Source: UBA987 sp002292105 (GTDB lineage: Bacteria; Bacteroidota; Bacteroidia; NS11-12g; UBA9320). From it: a stretch of DNA of 64,000 nt. The notes beneath the pieces were generated by a model. That model made no database searches and was not told where the DNA came from. It saw only the letters and a list, made by a program, of their open reading frames with translations. The stretch is from NCBI GenBank assembly GCA_943846675.1, contig OX044357.1:2046001-2110000 (forward strand), in the 5' to 3' direction. Position 1 is the stretch's first letter, and each line of letters begins with the position of its first letter. Position numbers and translations under genes: made by a program. This document shows, in pieces, positions 1 to 8,051 of this stretch.

Positions 1-450
1 ATTGGTACTGGGTTTGGAAAGTTTGCGAAACTCAGGTTAGCAGGTGGTATTTGGACTGGAACTTTATGGTTTAAATTTTTAATTGTAGAAGAAGGCTTAT
101 TTTTTTCTGCGCAAATAGGAATCGCAATTTTTAGTTCCATCGCTTACAGTTGGTGGTTTGGTTTGATTATTCTGATTGAGCAACTACTTGTAGGAGGTTT
201 AATTTTAGGTGTTATTCAAGGTACGTTAAAGTTAACGTACGGAAGTTACAGGTGGGTATCAATAAAAACAATTGGAGTAATAGTGGACGCTTTTCTTTTT
301 GTTTTTTACATCAACAACCTAGAGTATAGCGTTGATTTATTTGGTATTAGTTTTCCTTTTTGGGTTTTTATGCTTGCTTTTGCCTTGCCAAGAGGGATAT
401 TTGGAATTATAACTTTCATTACAGATTTACTAACTGGAAATAAATATTAA
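1..450 (+). CDS. Partial integral membrane protein, function unknown
   Basis: The reading frame is open from the first base of the window to a TAA at 448-450, so this is the 3' part (149 residues) of a gene that begins outside. The product is very hydrophobic, with about four membrane-spanning stretches and a few charged loops; the last ends in an F-I-T-D-L-L-T-G-N-K-Y tail. I recognise no family motif. An internal ATG at 163 could be mistaken for the start, but the hydrophobic coding pattern continues upstream of it. Function cannot be inferred from what is visible. Confidence 0.6.
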   Translation: MGTGFGKFAKLRLAGGIWTGTLWFKFLIVEEGLFFSAQIGIAIFSSIAYSWWFGLIILIEQLLVGGLILGVIQGTLKLTYGSYRWVSIKTIGVIVDAFLFVFYINNLEYSVDLFGISFPFWVFMLAFALPRGIFGIITFITDLLTGNKY

Positions 451-527
451 TTCAATAAAAAATTTTACGCATATGTACGTCGCCAGCCAAATTTGAACTT
501 TTGAGTTAAAAACTAAGAGAGTTCATG

Positions 528-1136
528 CTAATTTAGGTTTAATTTTTGATACTGTTTTTTTCGTGCTTTTAGCGTTCTTGATTTAGTCATTCTTCGTTGC
601 TTCAATTTCGACTCAGCTTTGCCGTGATAAACCTCTGCAGGAGTCAGGTTTTGCAAAGATTCATGGTAGCGTTTATTGTTGTAATAATAAACGAACTCAT
701 TAAGTTTTTGTTCCAGCTGTTCCGGGCTGAAGTAATTGTCCAATTTGACCACATTCTTCATGGATCTATGATAACGTTCAATCTTTCCTTGAGTCTGAGG
801 GTGAAGAGGCCTACCTCGAACGTGTTTCATATTTTGGATCTGTAGATAATTGGCAAGTTCTAGTGATATGTAGCATGATCCATTGTCCGAAAGAAGTTTA
901 GGTCTACTGTTCTCTGGAACGTCCGAAGCAAGTAAAGCTTCATTTAAGGTAGCTTTAACATCTTCTGCCTTCATAGAGGAACACAGCTTCCAGTTGACAA
1001 TAAATCGGCTGTAATCGTCTAGAACTGTAGAGAGGTAATACCAACCCCAACCAAAGATCTTAAAGTAGGTGAAGTCTGTTTGCCACATCTGATTAACATG
1101 TGTTGTTTTGTCATGAAAACTGTCTGATGCACTCAT
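528..1136 (-). pseudogene. IS3-family transposase, integrase-core fragment
   Basis: The 202-residue product is the catalytic C-terminal half of an IS3-family (IS150-like) OrfB transposase. The rve fold is visible from W-Q-T-D-F-T-Y onward, with the DDE acids at D21 (Q-T-D-F), D84 (L-S-D-N-G-S) and E120 (G-K-I-E-R-Y-H), D84 and E120 being separated by 35 residues as expected. The N-terminal HTH_21 part is missing: upstream homology continues only for about a dozen codons (N-G-L-I-S-T-P-S-F) and then meets an in-frame TAG near 1175. No OrfA lies next to it. It is therefore a 5'-truncated remnant, probably inactive. I did not find convincing terminal inverted repeats. Confidence 0.85.
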
Positions 1137-1237
1137 GATTCTAAAGGAAGGTGTTGATATCAGACCATTCTAGCGATTTAACATTGATCATCCTCTTTTG
1201 AAAAAAGGTGAAGAACTATTTTACTGAACGCGGTTGT

Positions 1238-1636
1238 TTATTCACCCAACGCTTCAGGCAACGTAAAAACAACTCCATCAACCAAGTCTGCATTTTCGTC
1301 AATGATTCCCATTTCCTGAAGTTTATCAATTTTATCTGACTGTTCTTTTGCTTCTGTTGAATCAATAACCCGAACATTGTATTGAATGTCCTTCTTTTCT
1401 TCAGGTGGGGCAATAGCTTTCAACTTTGGTATAACCATCTCTGAGAGCTTAATGTATAGCTCTAATGCCTTATCGGGACGTGTTTCTGCCACCGAGTCAA
1501 ACCAACCTTGTATTTTTGTTGCATTATCGTTCAAGAAGTCTGCAAACATCTCTCTTAGATCCGTTGACAATTTATTCGATACTCCTTTGGGTCGTCCTTG
1601 TCTGTTTATGTTATCGTCTCCAGGTATAAAGGGCAT
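1238..1636 (-). CDS. Small mobile-element protein with G-R-P-K-G motif
   Basis: This 132-residue soluble protein begins M-P-F-I-P-G and carries a basic G-R-P-K-G-V-S-N-K segment at about residues 14-22, followed by predicted helices and an acidic C-terminus. The G-R-P-K-G-x-x-N-K signature is common in small proteins of Bacteroidota phages and integrative elements (DUF5681-like); a DNA-binding or packaging-related role has been suggested for such proteins, but nothing here proves it. It starts 6 bp after the stop of the 187-residue gene upstream, so the two are probably co-transcribed. A related fragment occurs at 63351-63539. Confidence 0.55.
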   Translation of the reverse strand: MPFIPGDDNINRQGRPKGVSNKLSTDLREMFADFLNDNATKIQGWFDSVAETRPDKALELYIKLSEMVIPKLKAIAPPEEKKDIQYNVRVIDSTEAKEQSDKIDKLQEMGIIDENADLVDGVVFTLPEALGE

Positions 1637-1642
1637 TGTTTT

Positions 1643-2206
1643 TTATTGTTCTTTGCTGTGTACAAGATACAAATCTTTAAGGAGTTTTAAGTATCGCTTT
1701 GTGGGCTTGTTCTTGTAAAACTTCTTGAAGTGTTTTCCGTATAATTCCATATAAGCGTCTTCGCTTCGTTTTAAGCGGCCAAATTGTTGAATTAGACATC
1801 TTGTATGACTGGAATACGTTTGCGTAGTATATGCCCCTTTAACAAGGCTTCTATGCGCATACCTACCATTCAGTAAATATAGCTTGCGACACCGCTTGTG
1901 CGTGAACGGACATTCGAAATACAATATGTCGCCGTTGCCTAGGTTCGACGGGACGGTTGTAATGTTTATTCGGTAGTCAACTTGTTCATCATCCTGCGTT
2001 AGGGTGTATTTCAACTCCATATATGGATAATCAGAAGTGTAATCAATTAGGAAGTTTAAACTGGCCTCATCTAATCCATGACGAGTCCATCGCAAATAAC
2101 CAGCTTGTCGTATATGCTTTTGTACGTAATTCCACCTAAACAAATCTGACATAGCAATTGTTCTGCATTCATCGCATAGTATCGGGAACCTGTGGTTATA
2201 TGACAT
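1643..2206 (-). CDS. Hypothetical mobile-element protein with Cys pairs
   Basis: A 187-residue protein that I do not recognise as a named family. It has C-D-E-C near residues 11-14 and a C-P-F-T-H-K-R-C cluster near residue 100, which together could bind a metal ion, and a strongly basic, Tyr-rich C-terminal third. It lies immediately upstream of the G-R-P-K-G protein in the same orientation. Proteins of this kind are frequent cargo in Bacteroidota integrative elements. Start chosen at the M-S-Y-N-H-R ATG; a second frame overlapping its 5' end (2071-2259) shows no coding character. Confidence 0.5.
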   Translation of the reverse strand: MSYNHRFPILCDECRTIAMSDLFRWNYVQKHIRQAGYLRWTRHGLDEASLNFLIDYTSDYPYMELKYTLTQDDEQVDYRINITTVPSNLGNGDILYFECPFTHKRCRKLYLLNGRYAHRSLVKGAYTTQTYSSHTRCLIQQFGRLKRSEDAYMELYGKHFKKFYKNKPTKRYLKLLKDLYLVHSKEQ

Positions 2207-2474
2207 TGTTTAAGTTTTATGCTGAAGTCTAAATGTTTAGGGAAGATTGGTGACATCATACTCTAAATCTCCCACTCTCAAATAATGGACAACTCTTGTA
2301 AAGAGTATAGGGGGTGTCCTGTTCACCTTCAGACAATCCAAGAACACGAGTTATATGACAAGAAATAGCGTTAAATAAACAGTAAAAGAGAAGCGGTCGA
2401 CGCGAAACCCGAAATTTTAACCGTTTTTCGCCTTAAAGTGAAGTGGTATTCTTCAAAATGATGGACAAATAAAG

Positions 2475-3230
2475 TCATCTATAATATCGTCCTCGCTTGT
2501 AAATTAATTTAGGCAAGTATTTATCAGGGTGACGTAACCAAACATACCCTTTATGTATAACTGGAAATGGCGCACCAATCTCCCACTCGCTTCGCATATA
2601 ATGAATTTCTGAAGCAGGCAAACCAATAAATTCCCTATCCTCCTCTTTGTAGATGAATCCCAACTCGACACCTTTATTCATCAAACTACTGTTAGAACTG
2701 CGTTTAAATCCTGTTACATTTTCTAAAAATCTGGCTGACAGAGAACATGCGTAATTTCGCTGTATTCTTAGTATCTTTGACTCTTGGCGAGGTTGATATA
2801 AACCGTCTTTTTTGGGCTCTCCCCGCCGTAAGTCAATTTTGTAATTAATACACTCCGATCCTGCAAATGCACAAACAAGATAGGGTCGGAAGTATTCTTT
2901 GTTTACCAAATATTCTTGTCTTAAAATCACCTTCCTTGTTTTTGGTAATTTAAACTGGTCTATCAGTGTACCATACCCTCTGAGGTAATACACTTTCTTT
3001 TTAGTTTTCCCAATGTAGTTGACATCTCTTAGCTTAGCCAGATGCCTAAAAAATGTTGCATCCGAAACACTAAGTTCATCAGCCAATTGTACCGTCAATT
3101 CTTTATCCAGTTTGAATGACCCTATGAGGTGAAACTTATATTTTAGAAATAAAAAGGTTCGTAACTCATCTTTGAGACCAATCTGCTTCGCATGCGCTAC
3201 CACACTTAAAGGTACAAAACCATCAACCAT
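2475..3230 (-). CDS. Winged-helix protein, possible replication or regulatory factor
   Basis: This 251-residue basic protein has a helix-turn-helix-like stretch at about residues 45-66 (L-A-D-E-L-S-V-S-D-A-T-F-F-R-H-L), followed by a K-V-Y-Y-L-R-G wing, and a long C-terminal region rich in Tyr, Arg and Lys. It starts 2 bp after the stop of the small HTH gene upstream, which implies translational coupling. In integrative elements a small excisionase-like gene followed by a winged-helix gene often forms the regulatory or replication segment, so this could be a replication-initiation-like or transcriptional protein. No catalytic motif is visible. Confidence 0.5.
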   Translation of the reverse strand: MVDGFVPLSVVAHAKQIGLKDELRTFLFLKYKFHLIGSFKLDKELTVQLADELSVSDATFFRHLAKLRDVNYIGKTKKKVYYLRGYGTLIDQFKLPKTRKVILRQEYLVNKEYFRPYLVCAFAGSECINYKIDLRRGEPKKDGLYQPRQESKILRIQRNYACSLSARFLENVTGFKRSSNSSLMNKGVELGFIYKEEDREFIGLPASEIHYMRSEWEIGAPFPVIHKGYVWLRHPDKYLPKLIYKRGRYYR

Positions 3231-3232
3231 TG

Positions 3233-3472
3233 TTACCGTAGCATAAATTTGTCAGCAGCTTGTTTAATGCGTTGTTCAGTTGACACCGCTTCTGTTTTCG
3301 ACTCTTCGAACCGCACCTGCAACTCGCTTAGTTTGAAAAACAATTTCTTCCCAAAGGGTTTATAATAATTAACCCGCTTCTCATGCACCAACTTATAGAT
3401 GTAACTTGGTTTAAATCCAAAAACCTCTGAAAACTCTTTGAGACCTATGAGGTCATTTCCTAATTCCGCCAT
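3233..3472 (-). CDS. Excisionase-like helix-turn-helix protein
   Basis: The start is placed at the ATG at 3470-3472 (M-A-E-L-G-N-D), giving 79 residues, because the longer reading frame adds an unlikely hydrophobic leader. Residues 10-50 match the HTH_17/excisionase pattern: I-G-L-K-E-F-S-E-V-F-G-F-K-P-S-Y-I-Y, then a basic wing K-P-F-G-K-K-L-F-F and L-S-E-L. The rest is a charged helix. Such proteins bind element ends and steer recombination direction or regulate element genes. It sits about 150 bp downstream of the tyrosine recombinase gene on the same strand, in keeping with an int-xis type arrangement. Confidence 0.65.
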   Translation of the reverse strand: MAELGNDLIGLKEFSEVFGFKPSYIYKLVHEKRVNYYKPFGKKLFFKLSELQVRFEESKTEAVSTEQRIKQAADKFMLR

Positions 3473-3625
3473 AGGGTAAAGATAATGCAAGAAAGGCACA
3501 GAAAGTAAAGATAACCACACTGGTTGTCAACACGTTATACCAAAGTTTTCAACGAAATGTGGAATATTTGTCTGCCAAGAGTCATCAGCGGTACAAATAT
3601 TACCACAAAACTTAATCAAATACGT

Positions 3626-4723
3626 CTATATAGCTATGACGTTAGAAACCGAAGGCAATTTGCTAACAGCGGTTATATGTTCTTGTTCTACAATTTTTGT
3701 ATATCGGTCTGTATATCTTGTTGATTTCTGACCCATTGCAGTTGCTACAACTTTCTGGTTACCACTTACTCGACAAACTGAAGTACCAAACGTATGCCTA
3801 GCACAATAGAACGTTATATGCTTGTTAATACCAGCATGTTTTAGCCACGTTTTAAGCACTTTGTTGATTCCATTCGTAGACTTTGGCAATACACCTTCAA
3901 ATACGTACTCCTTGCTCTGATCCAAACCAAACAATTGTTGTTTTATCATCGGGTGCAGATAATTCTTCGCATACACTTCACTCTTGTTTCGTTGATAGGA
4001 GATAGTCTCGTTTTTTAGGTCTATGTCCGTCCATTTTAAATCTCTAAGTTCTGCTTCCCCCATCCCTGTGTAACAAGCAATGATAAATGCCTTACGTATG
4101 CCCGTGTTTGAGCAAATTGTTGTAAATAGACTTTCCATCTCTTCAGTGGTTAGCACGTCCTTAGGAACACCGTCTTTATTCAACCCCTTTTTACTCACAA
4201 ATTCAAATGGATTGCTGTGCATGTACCTGTCACGCATAGCCGCTCGTACTATACCAGTGAGCTTTTGCAAATATCCTGAAGGTGTACTTGCCGACAATCC
4301 GCTATCCTTTTTAAGGTATTCAACGAAATCATGTGCTATTGATTCCGTGAACGCATCCATTGGTAGCTTCTTACGATTAATCGAATGCAAGAAGGTGACA
4401 AAGTGCTTTAATGCGGCTTTCACGCTTCTTTTATCCTTATTCTTATATTTCTCTATATAGTTCTCAGAATATAACAGAAAGTTCGTTTCCTTCTTAAACT
4501 TTGGTAGTACGTCTTTATACTTCTTGCTTTCCGTCTCCTGTTCTACACGGTTGCGGATCTGCCTTGCCAGCTCTCTTTTATCCTGCTTTTCTGTGGCTGT
4601 ATCCGTTGGTAATAACCAAATATCTAGGAACTGAGAACTACGATCATCTGCGTTAACATAAACATCCAAATAGAAACGCGTGCCTTTTTTCTTATATTTT
4701 CTCTGTCGTAACTTAACCGCCAT
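3626..4723 (-). CDS. Tyrosine recombinase with substituted catalytic residues
   Basis: The ATG at 4721-4723 (M-A-V-K-L-R-Q) is chosen; the longer frame only adds a non-conserved hydrophobic leader. The 365-residue product has the Bacteroidota integrase layout: N-terminal arm-type domain, SAM-like core-binding domain (about 80-175), catalytic domain (about 190-350). The box I Arg is replaced (C-Y-T-G-M-G-E-A-E-L), the box II His is Tyr (F-Y-C-A-R-H-T-F, R309 kept), and the later His is Gln (A-M-G-Q-K-S-T). The Tyr nucleophile (R-Y-T-K-I) is Y341. Loss of Arg I is known in the CTnDOT integrase; the box II His change is less usual. It lies next to the tRNA-like attachment scar at 4911. Confidence 0.85.
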   Translation of the reverse strand: MAVKLRQRKYKKKGTRFYLDVYVNADDRSSQFLDIWLLPTDTATEKQDKRELARQIRNRVEQETESKKYKDVLPKFKKETNFLLYSENYIEKYKNKDKRSVKAALKHFVTFLHSINRKKLPMDAFTESIAHDFVEYLKKDSGLSASTPSGYLQKLTGIVRAAMRDRYMHSNPFEFVSKKGLNKDGVPKDVLTTEEMESLFTTICSNTGIRKAFIIACYTGMGEAELRDLKWTDIDLKNETISYQRNKSEVYAKNYLHPMIKQQLFGLDQSKEYVFEGVLPKSTNGINKVLKTWLKHAGINKHITFYCARHTFGTSVCRVSGNQKVVATAMGQKSTRYTDRYTKIVEQEHITAVSKLPSVSNVIAI

Positions 4724-4749
4724 AGCCTTATTTTGCTGGTATATTAGCA

Positions 4750-4757
4750 CAAAGATA
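4750..4757 (-). promoter_or_regulatory. Bacteroidota -7 box (TATCTTTG) for the tyrosine recombinase
   Basis: On the minus strand the octamer TATCTTTG matches the Bacteroidota -7 consensus TAnnTTTG exactly, 27 bp upstream of the chosen integrase start. No clear TTTG -33 partner at 19-21 bp spacing was seen. It supports the shorter start, since the longer frame would start upstream of it. Confidence 0.45.
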
Positions 4758-4896
4758 CAAGTTATAAAACAGGTTACATATAGTCGACAAAATATATATA
4801 AACAAGTTATAACAAGGTAAAGCAAAAGACACTTAATTTATCAACAAAAACTACGTCATTGTTGAATATAACTCACAAATGTACTGATAGCGTATG

Positions 4897-6486
4897 TTAT
4901 AAAAATGATGGTTCGATTCTGCTCCTCGCTACTAAAGCGGAATACGAGTAATTATCACTTGTATTCCGCTTTTCCTTTTTAGTGAAGTTGCTTGCTATTA
5001 CTAAGATACAAGAGATTGCTGGATTCAAATTAGAGGTTCGATAATTGGTTTTTTCTCGGTTTACCAATATTCCCTCTGGATAAACTGCATTGAGCATTCC
5101 TTTCTTATTCTCAATATTTGATTTCTCCCATATTTTCAGAAGGTTAGCTAACGTTTTAACAGTATTCTTAGAGAGATCCTTGTGGTTCGATAATGAAATA
5201 TCGGTTTTTGCTAGTTCTCGGTTTAATTCATCTAATTGACCTTGATATTTGGTCTTATACTTTTGATATAAGCTACCATCTATTTCTCCTAGCACGAATC
5301 GCTCTTCGATTGCTTCTATTTTTTTGTTGAGTTCAGTTTGTTTCTGTTTAAGTGGTTTTACCTCTATAGTTTGATCGACCTTCTTTGATTCAAGCAGATT
5401 ATTAAACTCTTTGACTATTGGTGCAATGAACTTTTTGTCAATCTTTAAGCCTTCAAGTTGTTCCTCCCACTTTTGATGCAAGACTTTTGCACTTTTGTTA
5501 TGTTTACACCCTATGGTGTTGCATTTGTAATACCATAGGTTTTTACGTTTAACTAAATACCCAGTCATAAAGGTATCGCATTCTGCACATTTTAAATGAC
5601 CTCTCAGCACTACGTCTTCTCTGAATTTCTCATTCACCCTAGTTCTATTTTTTCGTTTACTATCTAACGCTCCATTGAGTAGTAGAAACTCACGTTTCGA
5701 AAGCAGGGCTTCATGGTTTCCTTTGACTACTTCTCCCTCAAGGGCACTGTGAGCCATAAATCCACAATAAAAAACGTTTCTGGCCAGTTCTGATAGTCGT
5801 TTATTAGTTACTTTTATTCCTCTTTGGTTTAACCAAGTTGCAAGATCCTTAAAGGATACATCGAGCCTTATCTTCTTTCTAAATGCTTTCTGAAGTAATA
5901 ACCCTCGTTCATTGATGACTATTTCCTTTTTGCCATTTCTCTTGATTGATTCATATCCAAGTGGTGGCTGTGTTACCCAATCACCTTGAAGCAGTTTATC
6001 TTTCGTTCCAGCCATGCACTTTTCACGCCGTTGCTGGTTTTCGTATTGAGAAAAGACCAAGTATATGTTTTGTTGAAGTTCTCCTGAGGCACTTAACGCA
6101 TCCTTTATAGGTTGTGTTACCGACATTATACTTATGTTCAGTTTTCGTAGCTGATCTGATATGTAAACAGCATTTGGACCTGACCTAGAGAATCGATCTA
6201 TTGAATAGACTAGAATAGTGTCGACCTTATGGCGTTTTACATAAGCAAGCATTTTGTTAAACTCTATCCGTTCATCAGTCTTTGCACTTTCATAGGTTCC
6301 ACCGAACTCCTTATCAATATGTAGATTGTTCTTTTCAGCATACAGATTGATGTGCTTAATCTGGGTCTTTAAGCTGTGGTTGTTGTCAGCTTGCTCCTTT
6401 GTTGATACCCTAGTATAGGCCACTGCTGTTTTGGCAACTCGGTTAATGGTTGACTGGCCTTTGGCAAATTGGTTAAGTTGAGACAT
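4897..6486 (-). CDS. Large serine recombinase
   Basis: The 529-residue product is a large serine recombinase. The resolvase catalytic domain spans about 20-165, with the nucleophile S28 in A-Y-T-R-V-S-T-K-E-Q and the D-R-F-S-R-S block near residue 97. The recombinase (DNA-binding) domain follows at about 180-280, then a zinc ribbon with C-A-E-C and a later C-x4-C pair near 300-330, and a coiled-coil-rich C-terminus (about 370-450). Such enzymes integrate and excise elements at attachment sites without divalent cations. The last about 15 residues are encoded by the tRNA-like end and its terminator read in antisense, so the natural C-terminus may have been replaced during integration. A 45-residue gene lies 42 bp upstream. 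Confidence 0.9.
   Translation of the reverse strand: MSQLNQFAKGQSTINRVAKTAVAYTRVSTKEQADNNHSLKTQIKHINLYAEKNNLHIDKEFGGTYESAKTDERIEFNKMLAYVKRHKVDTILVYSIDRFSRSGPNAVYISDQLRKLNISIMSVTQPIKDALSASGELQQNIYLVFSQYENQQRREKCMAGTKDKLLQGDWVTQPPLGYESIKRNGKKEIVINERGLLLQKAFRKKIRLDVSFKDLATWLNQRGIKVTNKRLSELARNVFYCGFMAHSALEGEVVKGNHEALLSKREFLLLNGALDSKRKNRTRVNEKFREDVVLRGHLKCAECDTFMTGYLVKRKNLWYYKCNTIGCKHNKSAKVLHQKWEEQLEGLKIDKKFIAPIVKEFNNLLESKKVDQTIEVKPLKQKQTELNKKIEAIEERFVLGEIDGSLYQKYKTKYQGQLDELNRELAKTDISLSNHKDLSKNTVKTLANLLKIWEKSNIENKKGMLNAVYPEGILVNREKTNYRTSNLNPAISCILVIASNFTKKEKRNTSDNYSYSALVARSRIEPSFL
4911..4934 (+). other. tRNA-like 3' end, probable attachment-site scar
   Basis: The plus strand reads G-TTCGATT-CTGCT-CCTCGCT-A, which has the order of a tRNA T-loop, T-stem 3' strand, seven-base acceptor 3' strand and discriminator. 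The bases before it (GATGG) do not pair with CTGCT, and no tRNA body precedes it, so only the 3' end is present. It is followed directly by a terminator-like hairpin. This is what a tyrosine-recombinase element leaves at its distal border after integrating into a tRNA gene; the intact tRNA would lie left of the window. The tRNA identity is not clear. Confidence 0.5.
4934..4980 (+). terminator. Intrinsic terminator behind the tRNA-like end
   Basis: AAAGCGGAATAC at 4934-4945 pairs perfectly with GTATTCCGCTTT at 4961-4972, followed by a T-rich run to 4980 on the plus strand. It is placed just as a terminator of the interrupted tRNA would be, and it lies inside the 3' coding end of the serine recombinase on the other strand. 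Confidence 0.65.
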
Positions 6487-6528
6487 GTTTTTTACTTTTT
6501 TTTGTGTCGTTTGGTTCTTGTTCTAAAA

Positions 6529-6666
6529 TTAATTCATTTGGTGCAGAATGTTAGCCATTTGTTTAATAAACAATAAGCTTTCATTCAGCTGGTTTTCATT
6601 CATGGTTTCAAATCCAGGGTACGTTTTAAGTTCCTCGATTGTTAATCCAGTGTTTGGCTTTTTCAT
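6529..6666 (-). CDS. 45-residue conserved-looking small protein
   Basis: A short frame on the minus strand starts at the ATG at 6664-6666 and ends at a TAA at 6529-6531. It encodes M-K-K-P-N-T-G-L-T-I-E-E-L-K, a Y-P-G-F-E turn, and an amphipathic helix N-Q-L-N-E-S-L-L-F-I-K-Q-M-A ending L-H-Q-M-N. The composition is protein-like and the gene fits between the MerR-like gene and the serine recombinase in the same direction. I suspect a small accessory factor (for example a recombination directionality factor or regulator) for the recombinase, but this rests on position only. Confidence 0.55.
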   Translation of the reverse strand: MKKPNTGLTIEELKTYPGFETMNENQLNESLLFIKQMANILHQMN

Positions 6667-6751
6667 GAGCGCTCTGGATGTGCCTTTGACCGGTGTTTCC
6701 GTATGTCATTGGCAAATGGTTGGTTTGGTTTGAGTTATTCAATACCAGTTA

Positions 6752-7708
6752 TTAATCATTGTGTCTTTTACGAAATTGGTACTCATATAATATCGTTTTA
6801 CCATCATAGGTTTTCATTTCTAGCTTGACGTGCTTTTTATTATAGAGCATAGCAACGATATCATTTAATTCTTCGGTTGTTGCTGTCCCCTTATATGTGA
6901 ATATAAGATCCTTATTATCGGATTTTTTGTCGAACATGATTTTTAACTCAGAGACCGTCCCTTGCCTTAATGCTTTCAGCACTTCAAGCTCTACTGGCTT
7001 AAGTACATTTAGTCCTTCAATTTTTTGATGGTAACTTGGGTCCTCGACTAACTTGTATAGGTATTTTCTAAATGATATTACCAAAACTGGTTCGTAATTG
7101 AACTGCTCTATAATTAAGCTGTAGTGTTGATTTATGCCATTTATTAGGCCAGCTTCATCTGGTTGATACAGCTCAAATTCTCCATAGTTATTTATAACCA
7201 GTGACAAGTTGGCGCCAGACCAAAGCACATATATTACACAAAGGTTAAACAAGGAGACATTGTTTTCAAGAGCCGCTTGCATTTTAGCTGGTTGCTTGGT
7301 CCATTCATTTTTGATGGCTTCATTAAAATCATCGAGGTCAATGTCTTTTGATTCACAATATTCAATAGCCTCAGGTGTTAAAGTACGATCTTCATTGAAT
7401 GTTAAACTGGTTTGACTTGAAACTTTGAACAATTCGTTCTTCAGTTTTTCAATTGCCTCTATAGGGTAACCCGAAGCTCGCAAGTCGTTTATGACTTGCA
7501 CCCAAAAATATTCGACAACATTTAAATTTACCCGTCTACCGACATTTCTAAAAGGGATCAGGTTCATTTTCTTCCAGTGTGAGAATACTCGGGAAGAAAC
7601 ACCTAGTTCTGAAATCGAAAAAGTCTCTTGGTCTAAGTTATCTAGCAGTAAAATCATTGCCCAATAATCAGGTAGAATTTTTTTGATGTCGAAATTAGCG
7701 TAGGTCAT
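6752..7708 (-). CDS. MerR-like HTH regulator of the mobile element
   Basis: A 318-residue protein. Residues about 28-75 carry a MerR-type winged helix: F-S-I-S-E-L-G-V-S-S-R-V-F-S-H-W, then N-L-I-P-F-R-N-V-G-R-R-V-N-L-N and a long helix with L-R-A-S-G-Y-P-I-E-A-I. The remaining about 240 residues are acidic and helical/strand mixed, without a metal-binding or B12 signature that I recognise. It is encoded upstream of the serine recombinase and 45-residue gene and could control them. An inverted repeat TTACAT-AA-ATGTAA at 7737-7750 lies about 30 bp upstream and could be its operator. Confidence 0.6.
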   Translation of the reverse strand: MTYANFDIKKILPDYWAMILLLDNLDQETFSISELGVSSRVFSHWKKMNLIPFRNVGRRVNLNVVEYFWVQVINDLRASGYPIEAIEKLKNELFKVSSQTSLTFNEDRTLTPEAIEYCESKDIDLDDFNEAIKNEWTKQPAKMQAALENNVSLFNLCVIYVLWSGANLSLVINNYGEFELYQPDEAGLINGINQHYSLIIEQFNYEPVLVISFRKYLYKLVEDPSYHQKIEGLNVLKPVELEVLKALRQGTVSELKIMFDKKSDNKDLIFTYKGTATTEELNDIVAMLYNKKHVKLEMKTYDGKTILYEYQFRKRHND

Positions 7709-7736
7709 ACTTCAAAGGTAATAAAACATTAGTATA

Positions 7737-7750
7737 TTACATAAATGTAA
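7737..7750. promoter_or_regulatory. Inverted repeat upstream of the MerR-like gene
   Basis: TTACAT and ATGTAA flank an AA centre, forming a perfect 6-bp dyad 29 bp upstream of the MerR-like start. The core AAATGTAAT recurs upstream of the zinc-ribbon gene at 8473-8481. Both may be sites for the MerR-like protein. Confidence 0.3.
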
Positions 7751-7837
7751 TTCACTTAACACTCTCGTGTATTGGAGCAATTGACTCCAATATGTCTAAT
7801 GTGGATTTAGAAGGTTATGTTGCACTGGCAGAAGGAA

Positions 7838-8046
7838 GAGGTATGGGCCCTATTAATATTCAACGATATCGTTAATCCAGATTTTATAAATTATCAAATA
7901 CCAACACCTTGGCTTTTCAGTTTTTTCGAGGTGATCCATCGAAAAAATTAAAGGGTTGTGCAGTTGCCAAACATGTTGAATTGACCACTAAATAGAAATC
8001 AAGAAGTTACATTAGTTAATACAAGGCTGCTTCCCTTTACCTCGAA
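7838..8046. repeat. Dispersed intergenic repeat, copy A
   Basis: The interval 7709-8051 has no gene. It holds a diverged copy of a repeat also present at 37.7, 51.2 and 55.2 kb. Shared blocks include ACCAACACCTTGG-CTTTTCAGTTTTTTCGAGGT, AAGGGTTG..CAGTTGCCAAACATGTTGAATTG (shown in parts) and AAGGCTGCTTCCCT near 8025. Its minus strand contains decayed frames (R-E-A-A-L-Y; F-N-F-F-D-G-S-P) that match those of the other copies, so it may be the corpse of a gene or an RNA element. Confidence 0.6.
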
Positions 8047-8051
8047 GAATC

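Noticed and set aside
4724..4825. Longer start for the tyrosine recombinase
   Set aside because: It would add a hydrophobic leader unlike integrases and would begin upstream of the TATCTTTG promoter box.
6548..6733. Plus-strand frame opposite the 45-residue gene
   Set aside because: It is the complement of a better-supported minus-strand small gene that matches the direction of its neighbours.
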